In this document: piece by piece, positions 10,401-22,462 of the stretch
Position numbering within the stretch: the stretch's first letter is position 1
Layout of the letters: the number at the start of each line of letters is the position of its first letter
Origin: Dysidea avara
Lineage: Eukaryota > Porifera > Demospongiae > Dictyoceratida > Dysideidae
Direction of reading: 5' to 3'
Assembly (NCBI RefSeq): GCF_963678975.1
Contig: NC_089281.1
Span: 22,435,375-22,499,374, forward strand
DNA: 64,000 bases
The notes under the pieces: model-generated
Databases searched by the model: none
What the model was told of the DNA's origin: nothing
What the model saw: the letters and a program-made list of their open reading frames with translations, nothing else
Position numbers and translations under genes: made by a program

Positions 10401-12509
10401 CAGAGATTATGCAGTCATCCAGTAGGACCAGAATACACACAAGTCCTACACTGTATTTCAACAGGATCCCGTATGGTGAAATGCACCAATTGTGGCATGC
10501 ACGGCACATTGCAACACGTGTGGGGCTACTGATCTTAGAGATGAGGCATCTTTCAAGCAGGATAATAAGACAACTTCATTCCTGAACTATATAATGTAGT
10601 CACTTGTAGAAAATTAAACATGAAGCCCAAACATCACTACTTAACAATTCATAGTACCAATCAGTTTTCCGTAACTCTGACTGGTATGCAAAAAAATTGA
10701 CTATAAAATGAGCATCTCACTTGCAGTTCTGCAATCTTCTGAGGATCAGGAGGATGGGCATTTCTTCGTAGTGGTGGACTAATCCCTATTTTCTTCATTT
10801 CACCCATCAGATATCCTAGTAACAATACAAGATGATAGCTAATACATTGATGTCACGCATAAGCTACAGAATCTACTACACTGTATGTATACATCATCTA
10901 AATTCTGCACGTACACACAGACACAACCACGCACGCACACACTTACTAATTCTCCTTTCTGCTTCATCACAGTGACGGATTTCATTTACAAATTTTCTTT
11001 GAAAGGAACTTGTTCCAGAATTCAGCTAGAATAAATTATAATTAAGCTACAAACGTGTCCTCACTCACATCTCGAAACTGCACCACTCCCTATAAGTAAG
11101 ATAATGATTTCACCATAAGCAAAATGCATGGACAAGACTCATCATATTATCATGTTGTGTGAAACTGACATCAATACTCCATAACAAGGCTAATGTAAGC
11201 AACAATGAAATACCTTTCATTATATAAAATCAGCTAGTTGGGTATGTTTTCCAATGATCACATAAGTAGCAATTTCTTTAGCGATAGAACTTTTGTGTAC
11301 ATACATGTAATCTAAACGAGGAGCGTGCCCACTTTCTAAATCCATTTTGTGAAAAACGTGCATATGTTGTTTGTATCTATATTTGTCTTTCTACACCCAA
11401 GTGAGTAAAATGTTTTACACTAAAAGCAACTTGTGAAATTGTAGCTATCCAGGTAGGTAAGTTTCACTGTAGACCAAACAATCGTTTCTCATCCCCACAC
11501 CACCTCAAAGTCATTATTACTACTGGAGATTTATATGTGCATATATACGTTGGTGTGTGGAAGGAATGACAATTGTTTTACAGTACTGAAAGTATCTTTT
11601 TACTTCACAACTTCCTGAAGGACAGACTTGTGGTTGATCTACTTGATTTAATTAGTCAACACCAAAAACAGAACCCTAGTAATACAAGTTAGTCTATGCA
11701 TAGAATTTATCAACATCTGCTCAGAAGTGTTCTGGTGGCCAACACAAGGCTATCCTAATGCTAACTCTATTAACCAGGAAAATCACGAAAACAATGTACA
11801 GTGTAATATAACACTAGTCTCGCGTAGCCAGACCATTTTCTTTCTTTTGTGTGGGGGCGGGGAAAGAAAAGGGTCTGGTGAACATAGTATAGCATTATCA
11901 TCGAGATTGTGGGGATTCTACTGCACAGCTTCCGGATTGTTTGTGGGTGCGAATGATGTGTTTTGCTATCGTTGCATCATTTGCATTCTGTTGCCATAGA
12001 TATAAAAGCAGTAGCTATGGTAATAGAACGTAAATGATGCAAAGATCAGCAGATCACACTTTATATCTATGACAACAGAATGCAAATGACACAACGGTTA
12101 GCAAAACACGTCATTCGCATCTACAACCAATTCGGAAGCTGCGCAGTAGAATCCCAAGATAGGCCAACGACGATGCTATACTATGTTCACCAGACCCTTT
12201 TCTTTCCCCGCCCCCAAACAAAAGAAAGAAAAGGGTCTGGCTATGCAGTATAACACCCCCACTAACAAATATGTAATATAGCTATATAGATGTACACGTG
12301 TACCACACATCACAACACGTTGATATAACGTACAATATCGATACATCCCCGTTGTAAGTAAAGTAATATGTGAGAACGGACGTTTCGTGCGATTTACAGT
12401 ACAACAAACCTACCAATTCGCCCAGTTCTCTGACACAAGCATAAGCAGAGTCACTCTGAAGAAGTAACTGCGCCAAAGTCATCTCTTCTGATCTAAATAA
12501 CGACCCCAT
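4463..12509 (-). CDS. ATP6V0A1: V-type H+-ATPase V0 subunit a, 26 exons, 852 aa
   Basis: The membrane subunit that, with the c-ring, carries protons across endomembranes. Exons in reading order: 12414-12509, 11069-11089, 10947-11025, 10721-10815, 9739-9867, 9628-9673, 9050-9101, 8844-8970, 8711-8793, 8570-8663, 8325-8402, 8141-8275, 7356-7506, 6949-7088, 6752-6897, 6373-6481, 6106-6224, 5692-5737, 5551-5640, 5401-5490, 5254-5352, 5100-5225, 4918-5035, 4741-4869, 4607-4676, 4463-4553. All phases close (2559 nt with stop). The N-terminus [19 protein letters not shown] and the membrane-domain motifs [11 protein letters not shown] and [19 protein letters not shown] match the family. The essential proton-path Arg of that last motif is at about residue 747. 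Length equals animal subunits (about 830-850). Odd points: a 21-nt exon 2, introns of 43-51 nt, three of them 3n and stop-free, and a GC-AG last intron. I cannot assign it to one vertebrate a1-a4 isoform. Confidence 0.97.
11815..12248. mobile_element. hAT-like foldback MITE in V-ATPase intron 1
   Basis: Long imperfect inverted arms: the left runs from GCGTAGCCAGACC through GGGGGCGGGGAAAGAAAAGG, and the right ends CCTTTTCTTTCC ... GGTCTGGCTATGC. It is flanked by a perfect 8-bp direct repeat TATAACAC (11807-11814 and 12249-12256), as expected for hAT insertion. No transposase. Its terminal CTAGTCTCG resembles the element at 45726-46240. Confidence 0.8.
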
Positions 12510-12658
12510 TGTGACGACTGTCTCTTTTTGAGGGTTTCTATTGCGAGGTTCTATTGTGCGATTTAATTAGAATACATGATGATACACTTATCACGTGCGC
12601 ACATGATGTTTGGTGTTTCCATGGAGTCAAAGCTGCGCGTACGTGCTGGCTCTAGAGA
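12510..12658. promoter_or_regulatory. Divergent promoter: V-ATPase a (-) and the 12659 exon (+)
   Basis: Only 149 bp separate the two start codons. The interval contains an E-box TCACGTG at 12591-12597, 82 bp from the V-ATPase ATG, and an X-box-like GTTTCCATGGAGTC at 12614-12627, 32 bp before the plus-strand ATG. No TATA box is evident. The role of either motif is inference. Confidence 0.55.
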
Positions 12659-12697
12659 ATGGCGGACAAGCGAGATTCAGACGATTTAGGCTTAATG
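12659..12697 (+). CDS. Short first coding exon (13 codons), possibly of CCDC13
   Basis: ATGGCGGACAAG opens 13 codons (MADKRDSDDLGLM) and ends at a phase-0 donor GTATGA. The ATG sits in a GC-richer, promoter-like context opposite the V-ATPase start. CCDC13 proteins begin with a similar short Ser/Asp-containing stretch, and the next recognisable plus-strand gene is CCDC13 at 24.8 kb. Its first recognised exon also starts in phase 0. No exon in between could be assigned, so the link is weak. It could instead belong to a gene disrupted by the satellite. Confidence 0.4.
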
Positions 12698-14466
12698 GTA
12701 TGATTAATACTTATGTTTTTACCAACTACGATATTAAAAATGAACAAACGTGTACAGCGTAGATTTATAAAGTACCTGGGGGAACTTTGTGTACAGCGTG
12801 TCTACTTGGTGTGGCACGCTTGACTACTACTAAAGAGGTTGTATGTGGGCATGCAATATGGCAAATGCACATATTGATATACTGAGTATCAAATCTGTGA
12901 ACTCTTTTCGTCGTGCCCTTTATCGTCTGTTTTGTACTTGGTATTTCTTGTAATTGTGTTATAGTTATGTTTTGTACTGTTCCTGTTCTGTGTATGTATG
13001 TTGAGGGAATCACCCTTGTACAGGCTATACCTTTTGGTGCCACCCTGTCATTTTGACAAATAAAAGAAATGCAATAATACACACGTACTTCATAAAATCA
13101 TTAAAACTACCCCTGGTACTGTTCAACCAATGTTTTCACAGTGGACAAGCTTGCTTGTGCCTCTGTTTTGTTACTGCTACAGTGTTGCCTGGAATATATA
13201 AATTACAAGTAGGAGCAGTGAGTCAAGAGACCAGTGCAACACAAACCAAATATTTTGACTTCACCACTGGTTGGTTTTTCCTTAGATTGCATTATCAGTA
13301 AGTGTCTATGCGGTGTGATTTTAGCTAACTGGCTAGATTTTTATACTCCTATACGTGATCAACAGCAGTCCCTTATTCTTCATACATCAACCATCCTACT
13401 TAGTCACATAATCCCTTTACAGCCACAGTCCAGTTAACATATTCCTAGTACAGGCTATTAGCCTTCTTAATACAGACAGTGAATCATGGCCATCCATTGT
13501 TGTTGGTGAATGTTTACAAAAGATCCGTGTACTCTAATAGAGCAGTCATGTTAAAATAGCTAGTCATTTCTCAGAGCTTCTAAAATCTAAAATTTGTATC
13601 CACTAACTCCACAATGTAACTTTCACTACCAAACTTCCACCTCCTCACTGTTTGGCCTGCTCCATTGTCCCTACCTAGAAATGTGTAAATACACTCCACT
13701 ATGACATAGTATTATTCTATTATTTGATCAACTCACAACCAGAGTGGATTATAACGGTCGGCCATTGGACATTTACCGACCAATTAGCTTGAAGACCGCC
13801 CAATTACCTACTGAACTGGTCAATGATGACCGACCATTTTCTGCTAAAAAAGATCAATATACTCTAATAGAACAGTCAGCGACTCTAATAGAGCAGTTAA
13901 AGAGCTTCTAAAAAGGTGTACCTAAAAGGTCCAAAAAAAGTGACAAAGAAGTATTGTCTAGCTTGGGGAATTGAACCTGCACTTTTCAATCTGCACCATT
14001 CTACCACATGTTCACACATGCACTGTTTAAGTGGCTTCTAAAGGGGTTTTAAACTAAGTATATGACCATAATTGATATACTGTAGATACATGTTATAAAA
14101 CATCACATTGTAATTTCATATCAAATCATCATATAATGTTATTATTACAGATTTATTATGTATGTGGCTTAACAATGATGCAGTGTATGGCTGCTGAAGG
14201 AGTTTTGGGTGTCAAATACTCACATCCAAGCTTTGAAAATCCAATTTTTTTTTCAGGGGGCATGCTCCAGCTTGGCAATGTCAGATCATGTCAGATCAAC
14301 TTTGACTTTGATCTGACAAAATGTCAGATGAACAAAGACCAGTTATAATCCTCTCTGTTCACAATACCTGTGTAAATCATGCCTTTACTTATAGTAATGC
14401 TCAGTAGCTTAAGTTAGTGTTAGAGCAATTCCATAATAGAATATATATAGGTAGTCTATTTTGAAT
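12698..14466. other. Non-coding stretch with small repeats
   Basis: No recognisable gene. It holds copies of the dispersed motif ACTCTAATAGARCAGTCA at 13531, 13861 and 13882 and a small inverted repeat (GGTCGGCCATTGG / AATGATGACCGACC) at about 13757-13840. A degraded tRNA-like segment lies on the minus strand at about 13955-14010 (B-box-like GGTTCAATTCCCC). A well-spliced 12-nt segment (CCTTAG ATTGCATTATCA GTAAGT, about 13287-13298) may be chance. Confidence 0.5.
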
Positions 14467-15081
14467 TAGTGTTGCACCGATATGCATATTTTCACTTTTA
14501 CCGATACCGATGTTTCACTCATTCCTGTAGCCGATATGCCGATATTTACCGATATTCTTCTATTCTGTAGGTCAGGGGAGAAGGAGCAAAAATCATCTAA
14601 AGTTTATGTGCGTGTATAACATAATTTAATTACTTGCGTGGGCGGCCAATTCTACAATGTTTGCTACCAGTGTGCTACTAACCCCTTACATGGAAATGAA
14701 AGCCAAGTAGTTATAAAACACCTAAGTCAGCTTCTCAAACGGAGTTTTGGTGGGATTCCAGACCCTTTCCAAATAGTGATTGGTTGATTGCGTGGGCGGC
14801 CGATAAATATACACAGCCTATTATAGCCTTGCAGCCACACTATTCACACATAAACAAGCCTAAATAGTTATAAACAAGTACAGCAAATAAATGTTTACCA
14901 CTTACCACTGCATTCACTGCTTTCTTTTAATTCTGTCACATGTTTATTACTGTCGTTAATGATTGATTGTGGGTTTAGGTTATCGGCAAATAACTTCCTC
15001 TTTGTAGCCGATACCGATACTTGCAAAATCACCTTATATCGGCTGTTACCGATTATTCAACCGATTATCGGTGCAACTCTA
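14467..15081. mobile_element. Non-autonomous hAT element with TAGTGTTGCACCGATA ends
   Basis: The left end TAGTGTTGCACCGATA is mirrored by TATCGGTGCAACTCTA. A perfect 8-bp target duplication TTTTGAAT sits at 14459-14466 and 15082-15089. Sub-terminal repeats of CCGATA occur at both ends. There is no transposase frame in the 615 bp. Confidence 0.9.
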
Positions 15082-15180
15082 TTTTGAATAGTTGCCACAT
15101 CAATTTTTTGGTAATGAATGCAGTGGCGTTTGGCCAAATAAATACAATATCTCCTGTTCTACGTGTGTTTTTCTGTGTAG

Positions 15181-15222
15181 ACTATTTCAAAAGTGGAATC
15201 AAGAAGAACATTCAACAACTCA
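15181..15222 (+). other. Candidate exon with strong splice signals, unassigned
   Basis: A 42-nt segment lies between a pyrimidine-rich acceptor (TTTTTCTGTGTAG) and a consensus donor GTAAGT. One frame reads YFKSGIKKNIQQL, faintly like the QFKAMQ...KRLQ start of CCDC13, but its phase does not join the exon at 12659-12697 directly. Could be chance. Confidence 0.22.
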
Positions 15223-16108
15223 GTAAGTGCATGTTCCCACATACTGAACTGTACTGTAGTTTGGTATAGGAACTGAATACTGTAGCTCCTCCTACACCAT
15301 TCAACCATCAATCATCAATAGTTGAGGTATGAGCACAATTATCTGTTGCTGTTGTGCCTTTTGAAAATATTTTCATTGTTGGAGCATTGTGTAGCATCTA
15401 CATGGTAAACCGTTTATGGCAATAGGTTGAAAATCAGTCTGTGGATAGTCTAGCTTAAATGTGACAAAGTTGTGAATAAAGAGGAATATAGTAGACCCGA
15501 CCCTCATTTATCCATACCCTTGTTTTACCAAATTGGAAATGACTGTTCTATTAGAGTATTTTGAGTACTGGTGTATGCTCTATTAGAGTATTTTAACAAA
15601 ATTCTACAATGTATGGACTTCAATTATCCGAACAATTCATTTATCTGAACACTTTTACCACTGCCTGAGACACATTGATATTTGGATAACCTAGGATCAA
15701 CTGTAACAGCTGCAAAGTTATAATCATGATTTCCATATGTGACAAATGTCTGAAGAGATACTCAGTAACAGACATTCAGTGAATCAGTTTGGTAAACATA
15801 TAACATAGCCGTAAATGTTAACATAGGGTTGTGACTTCTACAGTAGTAATCAAAGTGATTTGAATTAAAGCAATTTGAGTGATCGAATGAGTTCAGTGTT
15901 GAGTGATCGAGTGAGTTAAGTGATCAAAGTAATTTGAGTGATCAAGTGAATTAAGTGATCAAAGTAATTTGAGTGATCAAAGCAATTTGAGTGATTGAGT
16001 GAGTTAAGTGATCGAGTGAGCTGATTGATCAGAAGCAATTTGAGTAACCAACTGAGTAAAGTAATTTAAGTGACCTGAGTGATCAGTTGAGTTAAATGAT
16101 CAAAATTA

Positions 16109-16353
16109 GCTATACCTATTTGGAAAAAAGTTGTTGCTTGGACCCGACCAACCCAATTTTGTGTAGAAAGTAATCGGATCACGTGGCATCTAGAAATTAA
16201 TCTAGAAGGCATTTGAAATGTCTGCGGACAGTGCAGTATAAATGTTAGGATTTTAAAAAAATTTGAAACATGGCTTGCGATCACCTGTTTGAAACTGAAA
16301 CTAGCTAGCTTTTTTGTGTGTGTACTGACTGATCCATTTTGAAATAGGTATGG
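16109..16353. mobile_element. MITE inside the satellite (GCTATACCTATTT ends)
   Basis: The left end GCTATACCTATTTGGAA is mirrored by TTTTGAAATAGGTATGGC. Satellite units lie directly on both sides, so it inserted into the array. About 245 bp, non-coding. Confidence 0.65.
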
Positions 16354-16384
16354 CATAATATGAGTGATCAAGTGAGTCAAATAA

Positions 16385-16938
16385 CCGTATAATGGAAATG
16401 ATTCACGGAAGAAAACATTCACGAGGTTCACGATTCTCGATACATTCACGAATGTTTTCTTGCATACTTTTCTGGTCATTATTATAATGTCAATGGCATT
16501 AAAATATTTTTTTCCCATTTTTTAGCCGGCCTTTGAATGTGTACCTGCACAGAATCTCCATCCCTCAAGCCATCTCTTGAATAACGCTTACCACTGTGCA
16601 CTTAATTTACCCCCTTTGCCTAATGAACATTTGTGCGAAATTGTACGTGGCACATGGCCAACTACTTCAGCTGATTTGTAGACTGCCACACTCAGTTATA
16701 ACTGGTGTCCAGATGTGTTGCGGATATGCCCATGCAACTTGTCACACTAACTTCCATTGTCACTTCTGTCGATACCATTAGCTATCTGCTGATGTTTTCA
16801 AACCTTATGCACCCAAATCTGACCGGCTGTAAGCATGCGCCCGATCAATTAGTTACTTTATAACATAAATTGCAAACATTTTCCAAAAAAATCCAAGGTA
16901 TTTTGTGATTGTTTTCTCGAATCATTCCTGTTATGTGA
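16385..16938. mobile_element. Second inverted-repeat insertion in the satellite
   Basis: The left end ATAATGGAAATGATTCACGG...AAAACATTCAC is mirrored by GATTGTTTTCTCGAATCATTCCTGTTAT. It is flanked by satellite units. An internal hairpin (GAAAACATTCACGAG / TTCACGAATGTTTTC) lies near the left end. No coding frame resembling a transposase. Confidence 0.55.
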
Positions 16939-16999
16939 TAATGAGTGATTGAGTGAGTTAAGTGATCAAAGTAATTTGAGTAATCAAACTAAAATATTG

Positions 17000-17095
17000 T
17001 ATAGATATAACATATATGTATTCCTTTGGGCTGGTCCCCTGGATGCGTCAGACACTGTCTGTCTGTCCAGTAAATTACAATAAATAAATAAATTA
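17000..17095. mobile_element. Retrotransposon-like 3' fragment with AATA tail
   Basis: A short non-satellite insert ends in a run of AATA/AAAT repeats (CAATAAATAAATAAATT). That is the form of a truncated LINE or SINE 3' end. Family not identified. Confidence 0.35.
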
Positions 17096-20000
17096 TCAAA
17101 GTAATTTGAGTAATCAGTGATCAAAGCAATTTGAGTGATTAAGTGATCAAAGTAATTTGAGTGATCAAATGAGTTAAGTGATCAAAGTAATTTGAATGAT
17201 CAAGTGAGTTAGGTGATCAAAGTAATTTGAGTGATCAAATGAGTTAAGTGATCAAAGTAATTTGAATGATCAAGTGAGTTAGGTGATCAAAGTAATTTGA
17301 GTGATCAAATGAGTTAAGTGATCAAAGTAATTTGAGTGATCAAGTGAATTAAGTAATGAATATAAATTGAGTGATCAAAGTTACTTGAGTGATCGAGTGA
17401 GTTAAGTGATCAAAGCAATTTAAGTGATCAAAGTTATTTGAGTGATCGAGTGCGTTAAGTGATCAAAGTAATTTCAGTGATCAAGTGAGTTGAGTGATGA
17501 AAGCAATTTAAGTGATCAAAGTTATTTGGGTGATGGAGTGAGTTAAGTGATCAAAGTAATTTGAGTGATCAAGTGAGTTGAGTGATGAAAGCAATTTAAA
17601 TGATCAAAGTTATTTGAGTGATCGAGTGCGTTAAGTAATCAAAGTAATTTGAGTGATCGAGTGAGTTAAGTGATGAAAGCAATTTAAGTGATCAAAGTTG
17701 AGTGATCGAGTGAGTTAACTGATCAAAATAATTTGAGTAATCAAGTGAGTTAAGTGATGAAAGCAATTTAAGTAATCAAAGTTATTTGAGTGATCGAGTG
17801 CGTTAAGTGATGAAAGAAATTTAAGTGATCAAAGTTGAGTGAGTTAAGTGATCAAAATAATTTGAGTGATCAAGTGAGTTAAGTGATCAAAAAGTTATTT
17901 GAGTGATCAAGTTGAGTTAAGTAATCAAAGTTATTTGGGTGATCAAGTTGAGTTAAGTGATCAAAGTAATTTGAGTGATCAAGTGAGTTAAGTGATGAAA
18001 GCAATTTAAGTGATGAAAGTTATTTGAGTGATCGATTGCATTAAGTGATCAAAGTAATTTGAGTGATCGAGTGAGTTGAGTGATGAAAGCAGTTTACGTA
18101 ATCAAAGTTATTTGAGTGATCGAGTGCATTAAATGATCAAAGTAATTTGAGTGATCAAGTGAATTAAGTGATGAAAGCAATTTAAGCGATCTAAGTTGAG
18201 TGATCGAGTGAGTTAAGTGATCAAAGTAATTTGAGTGATCAAGTGAGTTGAGTGATGAAAGCAATTTAAATGATCAAAGTTATTTAAGTGATCAAAGTTA
18301 TTTGAGTGATCGAGTGCGTTAAGTGATCAAAGTAATTTGAGTGATCAAGTGAGTTGAGTGATGAAAGCAATTTAAGTGATCAAAGTTGAGTGATCGAGTG
18401 AGTTAAGTGATGAAAGCAATTTAAGTGATCAAAGTTATTTGAGTGATCGAGTGCGTTAAGTGATGAAAAAAATTTAAGTGATCAAAGTTGAGTGAGTTAA
18501 GTGATCAAAATAATTTGAGTGATCAAGTGAGTTAAGTGATCAAAAAGTTATTTGAGTGATCAAGTTGAGTTAAGTAATCAAAGTTATTTGGGTGATCAAG
18601 TTGAGTTAAGTGATCAAAGTAATTTGAGTGATCAAGTGAGTTAAGTGATGAAAGCAATTTAAGTGATGAAAGTTATTTGAGTGATCGATTGCGTTAAGTG
18701 ATCAAAGTAATTTGAGTGATCGAGTGAGTTGAGTGATGAAAGCAGTTTACGTAATCAAAGTTATTTGAGTGATCGAGTGCATTAAATGATTTGAGTGATC
18801 AAGTGAATTAAGTGATGAAAGCAATTTAAGTGATCTAAGTTGAGTGATCGAGTGAGTTGAGTGATGAAAGCAATTTAAGTGATCAAAGTTGAGTGATCGA
18901 GTGAGTTAAGTGATGAAAGCAATGTAAGTGATCAAAGTTGAGTGATCGAGTGAGTTAAGTGATCAAAATAATTTGAGTGATCAAGTGAGTTAAGTGATGA
19001 AAGCAATTTAAGTAATCAAAGTTATTTGAGTGATCAAGTGAGTTAAGTGATGAAAGCAATTTAAGTAATCAAAGTTATTTGAGTGATCGAGTGCGTTAAG
19101 TGATGAAAGAAATTTAAGTGATCAAAGTTGAGTGAGTTAAGTGATCAAAATAATTTGAGTGATCAAGTGAGTTAAGTGATCAAAAAGTTATTTGGGTGAT
19201 CAAGTTGAGTTAAGTAATCAAAGTAATTTGAGTGATCAAGTGAGTTAAGTGATGAAAGCAATTTAAGTGATCAAAGTTATTTGAGTGATCGATTGCGTTA
19301 AGTGATCAAAGTAATTTGAGTGATCGAGTGAGTTGAGTGATGAAAGCAGTTTACGTAATCAAAGTTATTTGAGTGATCGAGTGCATTAAATGATCAAAGT
19401 AATTTGAGTGATCAAGTGAATTAAGTGATGAAAGCAATTTAAGTGATCAAAGTTGAGTGATCGAGTGAGTTAAGTGATCAAAGTAATTTGAGTGATCAAG
19501 TGAGTTAAGTGATGAAAGCAATTTAAGTGATCAAAGTTGAGTGATTGAGTGAGTTAAGTGATCAAGGTAATTTGAGTGATCGAGTGAGTTAAGTGATGAA
19601 AGTAATTTAAGTGATGAAAGTTATTTGAGTGATCGAGTGTGTTAAGTGATCAAAGTAATTTAAGTGATCGAGTGAGTTGAGTGATGAAAGCAGTTTACGT
19701 AATCAAAGTTATTTGAGTGATCGAGTGCATTAAATGATCAAAGTAATTTGAGTGATCAAGTGAATTAAGTGATGAAAGCAATTTAAGTGATCAAAGTTGA
19801 GTGATCGAGTGAGTTAAGTGATCAAAGTAATTTGAGTGATCAAGTGAGTTAAGTGATGAAAGCAATTTAAGTGATCAAAGATTTTTGAGTGAGTTAAGTG
19901 ATCAAGATAATTTGAGTGATCGAGTGAGTTAAGTGATCAAAGTTATTTGAGTGATCGAGTGTGTTAAGTGATCAAAGTAATTTAAGTGATCGAGTGAGTT

Positions 20001-21744
20001 GAGTGATGAAAGCAGTTTAAGTAATCAAAGTTATTTGAGTGATTGAGTGAGTTAAGTGATGAAAGCAATTTAAGTGATCAAGTGAATTAAGTGATGAAAG
20101 CAATTTAAGTGATCAAAGTTGAGTGATCGAGTGAGTTAAGTGATCAAAGTAATTTGAGTGATCAAGTGAGTTAAGTGATGAAAGCAATTTAAGTAATCAA
20201 AGTTGAGTGATCGAGTGAGTTAAGTGATCAAAGTAATTTGAGTGATCAAGTGAGTTAAGTGATGAAAGCATTTAAGTGATCAAAGTTATTTGAGTGATCG
20301 AGTGCGTTAAGTGATCAAGGTAATTTGAGTGATCCAGTGAGTTGAGTGATGAAAGCAATTTAAGTGATCAAAGTTATTTGAGTGATCGAGTTACACATTA
20401 AAGTTATTTGAGTGATCGAGTTAGTTAAGTGATCAAAGTAATTTGAGTGATCAAGTGATGAAAGCAATTTAAGTGATCAAAGTTATTTGAGTGATCCAGT
20501 GAGTTAAGTGATCAAGGTAATTTGAGTGATCCAGTGAGTTGAGTGATGAAAGCAATTTAAGTGATCAAAGTTATTTGAGTGATCGAGTTAGTTAAGTGAT
20601 CAAAGTAATTTGAGTGATCCAGTGAGTTAAGTGATGAAGCAATTTAAGTGATCAAAGTTATTTGAGTGATCGAGTGAGTTAAGTGATCAAAGTAATTTGA
20701 GTGATCCAGTGAGTTAAGTGATCAAGGTAATTTCAGTGATCAAGTGAGTTAAGTGATGAAAGCAATTTAAGTGATCAAAGTTATTTGAATGATCAAGGCA
20801 ATTTAAGTGATCAAAGTTATTTGAGTGATCAAGGCAATTTAAATGATCAAAGTTATTTGAGTGATTCAGTGAGTTAAGTGATCAAAGTAATTTAAGTGAT
20901 CAAAGTTATTTGAGTGATCGAGTGCATTAAGTGATCAAAGTAATTTGAGTGATCAAGTGAGTTGAGTGATCAAAGTTATTTGAGTGATCAAGTGAATTAA
21001 GTGATGAAAGCAATTTAAAGTGATCAAAGTTATTTGAGTGATTGATTGCGTTAAGTGATCAGAATAATGTAAGTGATCGAGTGCGTTAAGTGATCAAAAT
21101 AATTTGAGTGATCGAGTGAGTTAAGTGATCAAAATAATTTGAGTGATCGAGTGAGTTAAGTGATGAAAGTAATTTGAGTGATCGAGTGAGTTAAGTGATC
21201 AAAATAATTTGAGTGATCGAGTGAGTTAAGTGATCAAAGTTATTTGAGTGATCGAGTGAGTTAAGTGATCAAAATAATTTGAGTGATCGAGTGAGTTAAG
21301 TGATGAAAGCAATTTAAGTGATCAAAGGCATTTGAGTGATCAAGTGCGTTAAGTGATCAAAGTAATTTGAGTGATCAAAGTAATTTGAGTGATCAAGTGA
21401 GTTAAGTGATCAAAGTTATTTGAGTGATCGAATGAGTTAAGTGATCAAAATAATTTGAGTGAGTTGAGTGATGAAAGCAATTTAAGTGATCAAAGGTATT
21501 TGTATTTGAGTGATCGAGTGCGTTAAGTGATCAAAGTAATTAAAGTGATCGAGTGAGTTGAGTGATGAAAGCAATTTAAGTGATCAAAGGTATTTGAGTG
21601 ATCCAGTACGTTAAGTGATCAAAATAATTTGAGTGATCAAGTGAGTTAAGTGTCTGATGAAAGCAATTTAAGTGATCAAAGTTATTTAAGTGATCTAGTG
21701 AGTTGGGTGATCAAAATAATTTGAGTGATCGAGTGAGTTAACTG

Positions 21745-22462
21745 ACAAGTACACAAAAAAAATTTGGAATTTTCAACTAGAGTAGGGACCATAGCACATT
21801 GATAAAAAAAGTACTGAAACAAGCTGGAGTAGTGCACAATATTGAATCACAGTAAACAATTAGAAGTGTTATATCCCTACTGTACTCCAAGATACCATAT
21901 CGGAAATGCACAGTAGGGATATAACACTTCTTATGGTTTTACTATGATTTAATATCATGCACTACTCCAGCTTGTTTCAATACTTTTTATCAATGTGCTA
22001 TGGTCCCTAGTCTAGTTGAAAATTCCAATTTTTTTTTGTGTACTTGTTTGTTAATTTTTCTTTGTAAATAATTATTATGACTCGAAGCCATCATGTACTA
22101 CTGCCAAATCGACACTTTTTTCGCCAATTATTTTAGATGATCACACGAGCTCATTGAGTAACTAGAACTTGAGATTAAGGTCAGCTCGTACCTCCACGCA
22201 ATAAAGATCGAGCTGACTTTGGAGATCTTGATCGAGGGGTTTCGTCACACTTTTTTACTGCCAAAGTTTTTTTTACTATACGGTATATATTTTTAAAATT
22301 CCGTAGCAACTTGTTGAAAGTGTTTTGGGTCAATCTGAAGACTTGCTTGGGCTTAGTTTTACCTAACCAATACTGCCTCATCAACGTCAGGGAAAATTGA
22401 GGCTGGTTTTTGGGTGATGTTATTTCGTGGGCCATGCCTACTCCTTTGTGGTCCCTACTATA
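21745..22462 (-). mobile_element. Foldback composite element, copy 1 (inverted)
   Basis: The left part, 21745-22047, is a hairpin with arms of about 140 bp bounded by ACAAGTACAC and GTGTACTTGT. It is followed by a unique segment ending in GTGGTCCCTACTATA at about 22460. The unique segment matches 43254-43913 in reverse orientation (for example GTTTTGGGTCAATCTG, CCTAACCAATACTGCCTCA). It inserted into the satellite. Confidence 0.75.

Noticed and set aside
13955-14010. tRNA gene on the minus strand
   Set aside because: The B box is good, but the distance to the A-box-like part is too short for a tRNA and no acceptor stem pairs. A degraded SINE head is more likely.
15851-21740. CRISPR-like direct repeats
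   Set aside because: Units are contiguous without unique spacers, and the context is eukaryotic; this is a satellite.
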